Shown: in pieces, positions 57,279-64,000 of the stretch
How positions within the stretch are numbered: the first letter of the stretch is position 1
How the letters are laid out: each line of letters opens with the position of its first letter
Source of the DNA: Micromonospora craniellae
GTDB taxonomy: Bacteria; Actinomycetota; Actinomycetes; Mycobacteriales; Micromonosporaceae
Assembly (NCBI RefSeq): GCF_014764405.1
Contig: NZ_CP061725.1
Span: forward strand, 6,634,001 to 6,698,000
Direction of reading: 5' to 3'
Length of the DNA: 64,000 nucleotides
The notes under the pieces: model-generated
Told to the model about the DNA's origin: nothing
Database searches by the model: none
The model's input: the letters and a program-made list of their open reading frames with translations, nothing else
Position numbers and translations under genes: made by a program

Positions 57279-57623
57279 TCAGTCGATCCGGCGAAGTGAG
57301 GTGCGGTAGTGGCGCGCTGTCTCGATGTAGCCCGCGGTGTTGATCCGTAGGTTGTCGGCGTCGGGCGGGGTGTCGCGGATCGACACCGGCACACCGAGTG
57401 CCATGGTGCGGGGCGGGACGACGAAGCGGGGCGGCGCCGTGCCGTCCTGGATGTTCGTGCCCGCGCCGATGACGATCTCGTTGCCGTCGCCACGCAGCAC
57501 CGCGCCGGGCCACACCGAGGTGTCGGGTCCGAGGACGACCCGACCGATCACGACCGCGTCGGGATGCACGTACGCGGACGGGTCGATGCGCGGAACCAGG
57601 TCCCCGAGGGCGTAGATCGGCAC
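57279..57623 (-). pseudogene. gamma-carbonic-anhydrase-like protein lacking its active-site core
   Basis: A 114-residue frame from GTG 57623. It starts as a normal left-handed beta-helix protein (MPIYALGDLVPRIDPSAYVHP, VVIGRVVLGPDTSVWPGAVLRGD, IVIGAGTNIQDGT). It then jumps to APPRFVVPPRTMALGVPVSI, which is the C-terminal part of the family, and ends ARHYRTSLRRID. About 60 residues are missing, including the three metal-binding histidines that follow QDGT in full relatives (~175 residues). The join is in frame. It may survive as a scaffold or because downstream caiB needs coupled translation, but carbonic-anhydrase activity is not possible. Confidence 0.72.
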
Positions 57624-57626
57624 GGG

Positions 57627-58775
57627 TCACAACTCCAGCGACTTGCTGATGATGGTCTTCAGGACCTCGCTGGTGCCGCCGTAGATGCGGGTGACCCGCG
57701 CGTCGGCGTACATCCGGGCGATCGGGTACTCGGTGACGTAGCCGTACCCGCCGTGCAGTTGCAGGCACCGGTCGACCACACGGCCCTGCATCTCGGTGCA
57801 GAACAGCTTCGTCTTGGCCGCGTCGGCCGGGGTCAGTTCCCCGTTCAGGTGTGCCCGCACCGCCGCGTCGAGCAGGGCCTGTCCGGCCTCCAGTTCGGCC
57901 GCCATCGCCGCCAGTTCGAACTTGGTGTTCTGGAACTGTCCCAGGGAGCGGCCGAAGACGGTGCGTTCCCGCACGTACCGGATGGTGTGTTCGTGCGCGG
58001 TGGCGGCCTGCGCGACGGCGCCGACGGCGATCGCGAGGCGTTCCTGTGCGAGGTTGTGGGTCAGCGCCGTGAACCCGGATCCCTCCGGACCGAGCCGGTT
58101 GGCCACCGGCACCCGTACCCCGTCGAACGCCAGTTCCACGGTGTCCTGCGTGGACAGCCCGATCTTGTGTAGCCGGCGCCCGACGGTGAAACCGGGGGTG
58201 CCCTTCTCCACGGCGAGCAGCGACAGCCCGGCCCGGCGGTCGTCGGGGTCCCGTCCGGTGCGGACCACGACGACGACGAGGTCGGCCAGTTCCCCGCCGG
58301 TGATGAACGTCTTCGCGCCGTCGACGACGTAGTGGTCGCCGTCGCGTACCGCCGTGGTGCTGATGCCCGCGAGGTCGGATCCGACGCCCGGTTCGCTCAT
58401 CGCGATGGCGGTGTAGAGGTCCCCGGAGGCGAGCCCCGGGAACCACCGTCCGCGCTGGGCCTCGTCGGCGAAGGCGAGGAAGTACGGCAACACGATGTCG
58501 AGGTGGGTACGCAGACCACCGAGGGTGACGACGGCCCGGGCGGCTTCCTCCTGGATCACCACGTTGTACCGGTAGTCGACGGTGCCACCGCCGCCGTGCT
58601 CCTCGGGGACGGCGAAGCCCATGATCCCCACCGCACCGAGGGTGCGGAACAGGTCGCGGGGCACGATGCCGTCCTCGCGCCACTGCTCGTGGTGCGGCGT
58701 CACCTCCCGTTCGATCACCTTGCGGACCAGCAGCCGGAACTCCTCGTGTTCCGGTTCGAACAACGTACGGCGCAT
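57627..58775 (-). CDS. acyl-CoA dehydrogenase
   Basis: A 382-residue flavoprotein: N-terminal helices with FGAV-like TLGAVGIMGFAVPEEHGGGG near residue 50, the mid-domain flavin segment YTAIAMSEPGVGSDLAGIST near 120, and DGAKTFITGGELADLVVVV near 155. The C-terminal domain has ERTVFGRSLGQFQNTKFELA near 268 and the terminal FAD/substrate block QLHGGYGYVTEYPIARMYADARV, then RIYGGTSEVLKTIISKSL. The catalytic Glu is in the IYGGTSE region or nearby. It would introduce an alpha-beta double bond into an acyl-CoA made by the CoA-transferase. The gap to the permease gene is 4 nt. Confidence 0.92.
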   Translation of the reverse strand: MRRTLFEPEHEEFRLLVRKVIEREVTPHHEQWREDGIVPRDLFRTLGAVGIMGFAVPEEHGGGGTVDYRYNVVIQEEAARAVVTLGGLRTHLDIVLPYFLAFADEAQRGRWFPGLASGDLYTAIAMSEPGVGSDLAGISTTAVRDGDHYVVDGAKTFITGGELADLVVVVVRTGRDPDDRRAGLSLLAVEKGTPGFTVGRRLHKIGLSTQDTVELAFDGVRVPVANRLGPEGSGFTALTHNLAQERLAIAVGAVAQAATAHEHTIRYVRERTVFGRSLGQFQNTKFELAAMAAELEAGQALLDAAVRAHLNGELTPADAAKTKLFCTEMQGRVVDRCLQLHGGYGYVTEYPIARMYADARVTRIYGGTSEVLKTIISKSLEL

Positions 58776-58779
58776 CGGG

Positions 58780-59664
58780 TCAGACGCTCTCTTCCTGTGC
58801 CGGCCGCTTGGCCTGGTCGTGGTCCTCCCAGAAAATGATCTTCCGGTTGAGGAAGGCGAGGATGCCGTGCACCGCCAGACCGATCGTCGCCATCACGATC
58901 AGCAGCGCGAAGACACCGTCGACCTGTAGCTGTGCGTTGCGCTGCAGCAGCATGTAGCCCAACCCCTGGGACGAGCTGATGAACTCACCGGTGATCGCGC
59001 CGAGCAGGCTGAACACGGCGGCGACCCGGAGGCCGGCGAAGATGTACGGCAGCGCCACCTTGACCCGCAGCATCCAGAACGTCTGCCACTCCGAGGCCTG
59101 CAGCATCCGCATCAGGTCGCGCTGTTCGCGGGTGAAGGACTTGAGCCCGACGATGACGTTGACGAACACCGGGAAGAACGCCAGCACGGTGGCCAGCGCG
59201 ACCTTGGGCGCCATACCGAAGCCGAACCAGGTGACCAGCATCGGCGCGATCGCGATCTTGGGGAAGTTCTGGAAGGCGATGATGTACGGCGAGAACCCCT
59301 TCTCCAGCACGGGCAGGCGTACCAGGATCGCCGCGACGATGATCGCGGCGGTGGAACCCAGCGCGAACCCGATGCCGAACTCGGTGACCGTCACCAGCAG
59401 GTTCCGGTAGAGCTCCGTGCCGGTGAGCATGAGCCACAGTTCGTCGAGCACGTCCAGCGGCGCCGGCAGGATCAGCGGTTCCACGCCGAAGACCTCGATG
59501 GCCGACACCCAGACGCCGAGCGCGATCAACGCGATCAGCGGACTGACGATGAGCGTCGGGTGGCGACGCACCAGCGACCGGGACGGCCGTTTCGGCGCCG
59601 CGTCCGGCCTGGTCGCCGGCGTTCCCGTGTTGCCGGTGGCCGACTCGCTCCTGGTGATGGTCAT
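58780..59664 (-). CDS. ABC transporter permease (NitT/TauT type)
   Basis: A 294-residue inner-membrane permease with a ~35-residue polar tail, then six helices beginning LIVSPLIALIALGVWVSAI. The EAA motif is DLMRMLQASEWQTFWMLRVKVALPYIF near residue 195, and GLGYMLLQRNAQLQVDGVF near 235 is typical of SsuC/TauC-type importers of sulfonates, nitrate or small carboxylic acids. Its start overlaps the ATPase stop by 4 nt. It works with the ATPase and binding protein encoded just upstream. Confidence 0.92.
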   Translation of the reverse strand: MTITRSESATGNTGTPATRPDAAPKRPSRSLVRRHPTLIVSPLIALIALGVWVSAIEVFGVEPLILPAPLDVLDELWLMLTGTELYRNLLVTVTEFGIGFALGSTAAIIVAAILVRLPVLEKGFSPYIIAFQNFPKIAIAPMLVTWFGFGMAPKVALATVLAFFPVFVNVIVGLKSFTREQRDLMRMLQASEWQTFWMLRVKVALPYIFAGLRVAAVFSLLGAITGEFISSSQGLGYMLLQRNAQLQVDGVFALLIVMATIGLAVHGILAFLNRKIIFWEDHDQAKRPAQEESV

Positions 59665-60482
59665 CCCACAGCTCCTCGTGCGTGCAGGTGCCCGCGGATG
59701 CGGTTGGTCAGCCTCGACGCCTCCGGCGAGTCCATGACGTCGAACGTGCGGGGCCGGGGCAGGTCGATCTGGACCTGGTCGAGGATCGTGCCGGGCCGGC
59801 CGGAGAGCACCACCACCACGTCGCTGAGGAACACCGCCTCGCTGATCGAGTGGGTCACGAACAGCGTGGTGGCGCCGGTCTCCGACCAGATCCGCAGCAG
59901 CTCGGAGTTCATGGTCTCGCGGGTGAGCGCGTCCAGGGCACCGAACGGCTCGTCCATCAGCAGCAGGCTGGGCCGGCTCATCAGCGCGCGGACCAGCGCG
60001 GCCCGCTGCTGCATGCCGCCGGACAGCTCGCGGGGGTAGCGGTGCTGGAAACCGTCCAGCCCGACCAGCTCCAGCAGGTCCTCCGCCCGTTTGCGCGCCT
60101 GCGGCGAGCGGTCCCGGGCGACGTCGGCCGGCAGCATCACGTTACGGAAGATCGTCAGCCAGGGCAGCAGCACCGGCTGCTGGAACACCATGCCGAAGTC
60201 CCGCCGTGGTCCGTCGACCGGCGTACCCGCCACGAGGGTGGACCCGCCGCTGCTGGTCTCCAGCCCGGCGACGATCCGGAGCAGGGTGGACTTGCCGCAG
60301 CCGCTCGGCCCGACCAGCGACACGAACGAACCCTGCCGGACCTCCAGGTCGATGTCGGTCAGCGCCACCACGTCTCCGGCGCTGGTGCGGAAGGTCTTGG
60401 ACACCCCGCTGACCTCGACCCCGGGCGCCACGCCGACGGCGCCCGGTCCGCTTGTCGCTTGCATGGTCACGCTGACCTCCAT
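59661..60482 (-). CDS. ABC transporter ATP-binding protein (NitT/TauT type)
   Basis: A 273-residue ATPase: Walker A VGPSGCGKST near residue 60, Q-loop MVFQQPVLLPWLTIFRNV near 97, signature LSGGMQQRAALVRAL near 150, Walker B SLLLMDEPFGALD and H-loop LFVTHSISEAVFLSDVV near 200. ATG 60482 is used because it shares a base with the binding-protein stop (TGATG). GTG 60470 or ATG 60464 behind the internal GGAGGT are possible alternatives. It energises the adjacent importer. Confidence 0.92.
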   Translation of the reverse strand: MEVSVTMQATSGPGAVGVAPGVEVSGVSKTFRTSAGDVVALTDIDLEVRQGSFVSLVGPSGCGKSTLLRIVAGLETSSGGSTLVAGTPVDGPRRDFGMVFQQPVLLPWLTIFRNVMLPADVARDRSPQARKRAEDLLELVGLDGFQHRYPRELSGGMQQRAALVRALMSRPSLLLMDEPFGALDALTRETMNSELLRIWSETGATTLFVTHSISEAVFLSDVVVVLSGRPGTILDQVQIDLPRPRTFDVMDSPEASRLTNRIRGHLHARGAVG

Positions 60483-61573
60483 CAACTGGGTGCTGTCACG
60501 GCCCGCACGGCCGCCTTGTCGAACGCGTTCACGCCCGCGATCAGCGACCCGTCGTAGATCGCGCTCACCTCGACAGACTGCTTGATCTGCCCGTTCTCGG
60601 TGAGGTACTGGATGATGTATTCGAGCTGGTCGTTCCGGATCGAGCCGTACTCGCCGTTGTCGGCTGCCTTGATCGACTGCAACCGGGCGGTGACCTGCGC
60701 GACGCCGGCAGCGATCACCGTGCCGTCCTCACCCGAGGGCCTGGTCTCCGGGAACTTCCGGTAGTGCGCCTTGACCGCTTCCTCGGGGTTGGCCTGCATC
60801 CACTCGGTGGCCTTGGCGACGCCCCTGGCCCACGCCTCCAGCTCAGCCTTCTTGTCCGCCATGATCGACTTGGTCGTGGCCGCGACGACCCCGATGACGA
60901 GCTTGTCGTTGATCGCGCTGTCGAGGACCTTCAGGTCCGCGCCGGCCTGCTGGAAGCCGACGACCGACGTGTCGGTGTCGCTGACCGCGTCGACCTGGCC
61001 GCTCTTGATGGCGTTGGCGGCCTGGGCACCGGTCCCGATCGCGACGAACTTGATGCTGTTCGGGTCGACACCGGCCTCCGCCGCGCCGGCCTTGGTGAAC
61101 GTGACCGCGCCGGTGGCGAGGTTCGGCACACCGACGGTCTTGCCGCCCAGGTCACCGAGGCCGTTGATCGGGCTGTCCGCGGGGACGGCGGTCGCGACGA
61201 TGCCGCGCTGGCTCAGCGAGTACGGGATCACGAACGGCTGGCCCTCGGAGATCGGCGGGACGACCGCCTCACCCGAGACGACGGCGACGTCGATCTGGTT
61301 GCCGACCATCGCCGACAGCGCCACGGCGGTGCCCTCGATCCGAGTGATCTCGACCTTGAGATTGTCCTCGCCCCAGAAGCCGAGAACCTCGGGCAACGAG
61401 GTGTACATGGCGGCACCGGGAGACAGCACGGCACCGGCGAAGCCGAGCCGGATCGTCATCTCGCCGTCGGAACCGCTGCCCGCAGAGCTGTCGTCACCAC
61501 ACGCAGTGAGAGGCAGGAACGCGAGCGCGGCCAACGCCGCCACCGCCCTGCGCCTTTTCATCGTCGAAGCCAC
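60482..61573 (-). CDS. ABC transporter substrate-binding lipoprotein (NitT/TauT type)
   Basis: A 363-residue binding protein of the SsuA/THI5-like type. The signal peptide (MKRRRAVAALAALAFL) ends in the lipobox LTAC, giving lipidation at Cys25. The mature part has LGFAGAVLSPGAAMYTSLPE, LGDLGGKTVGVPNLATGAV near residue 140 and SGQVDAVSDTDTSVVGFQQAG near 185. GTG 61573 has GGAGG 6 nt upstream, which decides the start. It leads the operon importer-ACAD-gamma-CA-CaiB. The ligand is probably a small organic acid activated afterwards by CoA transfer. Confidence 0.92.
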   Translation of the reverse strand: MASTMKRRRAVAALAALAFLPLTACGDDSSAGSGSDGEMTIRLGFAGAVLSPGAAMYTSLPEVLGFWGEDNLKVEITRIEGTAVALSAMVGNQIDVAVVSGEAVVPPISEGQPFVIPYSLSQRGIVATAVPADSPINGLGDLGGKTVGVPNLATGAVTFTKAGAAEAGVDPNSIKFVAIGTGAQAANAIKSGQVDAVSDTDTSVVGFQQAGADLKVLDSAINDKLVIGVVAATTKSIMADKKAELEAWARGVAKATEWMQANPEEAVKAHYRKFPETRPSGEDGTVIAAGVAQVTARLQSIKAADNGEYGSIRNDQLEYIIQYLTENGQIKQSVEVSAIYDGSLIAGVNAFDKAAVRAVTAPS

Positions 61574-61758
61574 CGAATTCCTCCAAAGCCTGAAACAATC
61601 CCTGGGAATGCAGATGAGTGAGGGTCACAGGAAATGTGCTCGAAATCATGGTCACGGCCAGGGGAGCGGTGGTCAACGTACGATTCGGGTCCAGCGCATA
61701 CCTAGTTCGACTGCACCCATAGCGCGGAAGTATCGGTCGCATTCGGCAACACGACGCG

Positions 61759-62772
61759 TCAGCTGGCGAGGCTGACCTGACGACTCGCGGCGGCAGCGCG
61801 GGCGTCGCGGATCCGGGCGTCCACGGCGGCTCCGGCGGCGACCAGGCCGAGCCCGAGATCCTGCTGCTCCTTCAGGGCGGTGACCCACCGCTTCGCGTCG
61901 GTGTGGATCACGCCGGTGAGCGCGTTGACGCCGACCGACCGGTCCCCCGGGCGGCGCAGCAGCCGCAGCCTGCGGACCTGCGCGGGCGCGATCTCCTGGA
62001 CCACGGCGCCGCGCGCCTGCGCCCCGATCGCCAGGCGCAGGGTCAGAAACGTCGAGCCGACTCCGGCCAACACGAGCGGGATGGTGGAAGCGGTACGGGC
62101 GACCTCCACGACGACCTTGACGGCGACGCCCCGGGCCGCCATCGCCCGCTCGACGTCCGTCCATGCCTGGCCCCGGCGGTCGCCGACGACCATCGGCACC
62201 CCGGCGAGCTGTTCCAACGGGACCGGCCCACCCGAACAGGGCGTGCCGGGCGGGGAGACCAGTACGACGTGCTGCTCGCTGACCAGCAACTGTTCCAGTT
62301 CGTCGCAGACGATCAGGCCGGCGGTCAGACCCAGCTCGCAGTCCCCGGAGCGGACGAGTTCGGCCACGCCGTCGTCGCTCTCGCTCTCCTCGACCCGCAC
62401 CACCGTGTCGGGATACTTGCGACGGAAGCGGCCCAGCCACGGGGCGAGGGGGTCGGCGACGAGTCCCGCCCCGGCGGCGACGGCGATCTGGCCCGCGTGC
62501 AGCTCACGTACCCGCTGCACGGCGACCTGCGCCCGCTCGACCGAGCGGACGACCTGGCGGGCGGGGCCGACCAGGGCCTGCCCGGCCGGGGAGAGCACCA
62601 GGCCGCGGCCGACCCGCAGGAACAGGTCGGTGCGCAACTGCCGTTCGAGACTGCGGATCGCCTGGGACAGCGACGGCTGGGACAGGTGCAGCGCCTTTGC
62701 CGCACGGGTCACCCCGCCGTAGTCGTGCACGGCAAGGAAGTACTCGAGCTGACGAACCTCGATGCTGGTCAT
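61759..62772 (-). CDS. LysR-family transcriptional regulator
   Basis: A 337-residue regulator. The N-terminal winged helix is TSIEVRQLEYFLAVHDYGGVTRAA (start) with recognition part LHLSQPSLSQAIRSLERQLRTDLFLR and wing RGLVLSPAGQALV. The effector domain follows from ~90 (GQIAVAAGAGLVADPLAPWL; CELGLTAGLIVCDELEQLLV). ATG 62772 has GAGGTGCGGG upstream. It lies directly upstream of, and in the same direction as, the importer/acyl-CoA operon, with 185 nt between, and probably responds to its substrate or an intermediate. Confidence 0.9.
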   Translation of the reverse strand: MTSIEVRQLEYFLAVHDYGGVTRAAKALHLSQPSLSQAIRSLERQLRTDLFLRVGRGLVLSPAGQALVGPARQVVRSVERAQVAVQRVRELHAGQIAVAAGAGLVADPLAPWLGRFRRKYPDTVVRVEESESDDGVAELVRSGDCELGLTAGLIVCDELEQLLVSEQHVVLVSPPGTPCSGGPVPLEQLAGVPMVVGDRRGQAWTDVERAMAARGVAVKVVVEVARTASTIPLVLAGVGSTFLTLRLAIGAQARGAVVQEIAPAQVRRLRLLRRPGDRSVGVNALTGVIHTDAKRWVTALKEQQDLGLGLVAAGAAVDARIRDARAAAASRQVSLAS

Positions 62773-62904
62773 CCCGCACCTCACGCATCATCGCCGGGGG
62801 TTTTAGCCGGCGAGTGTTCCAGAACCAAGTCTGGTTTTCAACGGTTGCGTTACCACGAGATGTCGTCGATAGTCCCTGGTCAGAGGGAGTGACAGCGATC
62901 GAGG

Positions 62905-63645
62905 CTACGGGGAGTCAGAACCAGTTCTGCCGCTGACCGGTTTCGACGGCAGATCCAGCAGCCGGCAGGCGAGCGCGATCTCGAACCGAGCCTCGTCCGC
63001 CGAGAGCAGACCGGCGATCCAGTTGCGGGTGGCCGAACCGAAGCACCCGGCCACCACCCGCAGCACCATCCACGCCTCGTAGCCGGGGGTGCTGTCATGT
63101 CCGTGCGCGATCACCGAGAGCAGCCGTAGGTGCATCTGCTGGACCTCGTCGTGGGTCTCGCGGTAATCCGGGTTCGTGCCGACCAGCACCCGCGCCAGCG
63201 CCGAGGTAACGTGCGGCTGCCGCTGCTGCGCGGCGAACTCCCGCAGCAGGTACCCGCTGACGCGCTCGCCCGGTGTCGTGCCGGTCGGTTCGATGTCAGC
63301 CTGCTGCACCCGGACCAGCGCCCGCTCGAATCGGGCCCGGGCCATCGCCAGGAGGAGGTGGTCCTTGGACGGGAAGTAGCGGTACACCGTCGCCAGCGAC
63401 ACCCGGGCGTCCTCGGCGACCCGCTTCATCTGCAGCGCGTCCTCCCCACCCACGGCCAGCATCACCGAGGCGCTGGCGAGGACGCGACTACGCCGGTCGT
63501 GCTGGGCCGGAGTGCGCGGCTGAGCCGGGGCTGCCACCACGCGCGACGCGGCCACCTTCACCGCAGAGGCTTTCACCGTCACGTGGGACATCGTGGCGAC
63601 GGAACGGCCCGCCGTCCAATCCACAGCACCGGACTTGTCCGTCAT
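62905..63645 (-). CDS. TetR-family transcriptional regulator (KstR-like)
   Basis: A 246-residue TetR protein with a ~45-residue disordered N-terminus. The DNA-binding domain is DRRSRVLASASVMLAVGGEDALQMKRVAEDARVSLATVYRYFPSKDHLLLAM, quoted here only by its ends: start DRRSRVLASAS, finish TVYRYFPSKDHLLLAM. The C-terminal ligand domain has TSALARVLVGTNPDYRETHDE. The QMKRVAEDARVSLATVYRYF pattern recalls KstR-type repressors of sterol or long-chain acyl-CoA catabolism. Its ATG overlaps the enoyl-CoA hydratase stop by 4 nt, linking it to acyl-CoA metabolism. Confidence 0.88.
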   Translation of the reverse strand: MTDKSGAVDWTAGRSVATMSHVTVKASAVKVAASRVVAAPAQPRTPAQHDRRSRVLASASVMLAVGGEDALQMKRVAEDARVSLATVYRYFPSKDHLLLAMARARFERALVRVQQADIEPTGTTPGERVSGYLLREFAAQQRQPHVTSALARVLVGTNPDYRETHDEVQQMHLRLLSVIAHGHDSTPGYEAWMVLRVVAGCFGSATRNWIAGLLSADEARFEIALACRLLDLPSKPVSGRTGSDSP

Positions 63646-64000
63646 CGCCCCTCGAACCGGGCGGGTCGGCGTTCGAGGAACGCCGCGATCCCCTCCTGCG
63701 CGTCCGCCGAGAGCCGGTTGATCGACTGGGCCATCGTCTCCGCGGCGAGGGACTCCTCGACCCCGCGGGCCCACGAGTCGCGGAGCATCTGCTTGGTGAG
63801 CCGGGTCGCGATCGGCGGACCCGCCGCCAGCCGGGTGGCCAGGGCCGCGACATGTCCGGGCAGCTCGTCCGGCGCCACGACCTCCTCCAGCAGGCCCCAC
63901 TCGCGGGCGCGGTCGGCGTCGACGATCTCCGGCAGCAGGCACAGCCGGGTGGCCAGGCGCGGCCCGACCAGTCGGGGCAGCAGCCACGACGTCGCGAAGT
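63642..64000 (-). CDS. enoyl-CoA hydratase/isomerase, C-terminal part (runs off the window)
   Basis: The frame is open from base 64000 to TGA 63642, giving 119 residues of a crotonase C-terminus: SWLLPRLVGPRLATRLCLLPEI, DADRARE-WGLLEEVV, a helical ATRLAAGPPIATRLTKQMLRDSW and the terminal AAETMAQSINRLSADAQEGIAAFLERRPARFEGR, quoted by its ends AAETMAQSINR and RRPARFEG. These match typical enoyl-CoA hydratases; the oxyanion-hole glycines and catalytic Glu lie outside the window. It overlaps the TetR start by 4 nt, so both are cotranscribed. Confidence 0.88.
   Translation of the reverse strand, partial: FATSWLLPRLVGPRLATRLCLLPEIVDADRAREWGLLEEVVAPDELPGHVAALATRLAAGPPIATRLTKQMLRDSWARGVEESLAAETMAQSINRLSADAQEGIAAFLERRPARFEGR

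Noticed and set aside
1..64000. CRISPR arrays, tRNA or rRNA genes, prophage or integrase genes
   Set aside because: No regularly spaced direct repeats, cloverleaf or rRNA-like stretches, integrases or phage structural proteins were seen on either strand by reading.

Overview
The window reads as chromosomal DNA of a high-GC actinomycete, most likely a Micromonosporaceae member (Micromonospora-like). This rests on the very high G+C with strongly C/G-ending codons, many GTG starts, dense operons with 1-8 nt stop/start overlaps, and actinobacterial families such as SCO5389-like, YcnI/CopCD and furA-katG. I saw no rRNA, tRNA, CRISPR array, insertion sequence or prophage. Assignments come from reading the proteins; no database search was possible.

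Layout. (1) 1-15.5 kb, minus strand: one long operon. A lipoprotein binding protein and an oligopeptide-type ABC importer are followed by hydantoinase/oxoprolinase-type HyuA and two tandem HyuB subunits. An amidohydrolase, an NTF2-like protein, a zinc-less MDR reductase, a TIGR04076 protein, an LLM flavin-dependent oxidoreductase and an alpha/beta hydrolase complete it. This looks like uptake and ATP-dependent opening of a cyclic amide, imide or related compound; the substrate is unknown. The hyuB copies share long identical DNA blocks. (2) 15.5-16.7 kb: regulatory DNA, a possible gene remnant and an ArsR-VOC pair. (3) 16.7-30.8 kb: an acid/deoxy-sugar catabolic region. It has a glycosidase-like protein, a YCII protein, a large regulator, an SDR, a two-subunit TPP-dependent E1 enzyme, an enolase-superfamily dehydratase and an L-rhamnose-mutarotase-like protein. 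It also has a sugar ABC importer without its own ATPase, a Gfo/Idh/MocA dehydrogenase, an M20 amidohydrolase and a lactonase-like TIM-barrel hydrolase. (4) 30.8-35.6 kb: an LLM oxidoreductase with a SCO5389-type partner, an AbfB-domain membrane protein and a secreted GH43 arabinanase with three LacI-type operator candidates upstream.

(5) 36.6-43.8 kb, plus strand: a five-gene operon of SWIM zinc protein, partner protein, vWA protein, MoxR-type AAA+ ATPase and a 935-residue DUF5682-like protein. It resembles the uncharacterised E. coli yehLMPQ set and is the best candidate for a little-described system. (6) 43.9-49.3 kb: a DUF2089/SHOCT-like regulatory operon, a methyltransferase and a YcnI-CopCD-YcnI copper cluster. 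(7) 49.3-55.9 kb: katG-furA, a broken NDH-2 gene, an acyltransferase, a cassette of tiny (partly Cys-rich) proteins with a divergent GntR regulator, and a spermidine-synthase-like gene lacking its cofactor-binding core. (8) 56-64 kb, minus strand: a NitT/TauT-type ABC importer with acyl-CoA dehydrogenase, a gamma-carbonic-anhydrase-like protein lacking its active site and a CaiB-type CoA-transferase, preceded by LysR, TetR and enoyl-CoA hydratase genes.

An unexpected theme is internal deletion. The NDH-2, spermidine-synthase-like and gamma-carbonic-anhydrase genes keep both ends in frame but have lost their catalytic cores, a kinase gene has lost its N-lobe, and a 24-codon ORF sits exactly where an amidohydrolase gene might have been.
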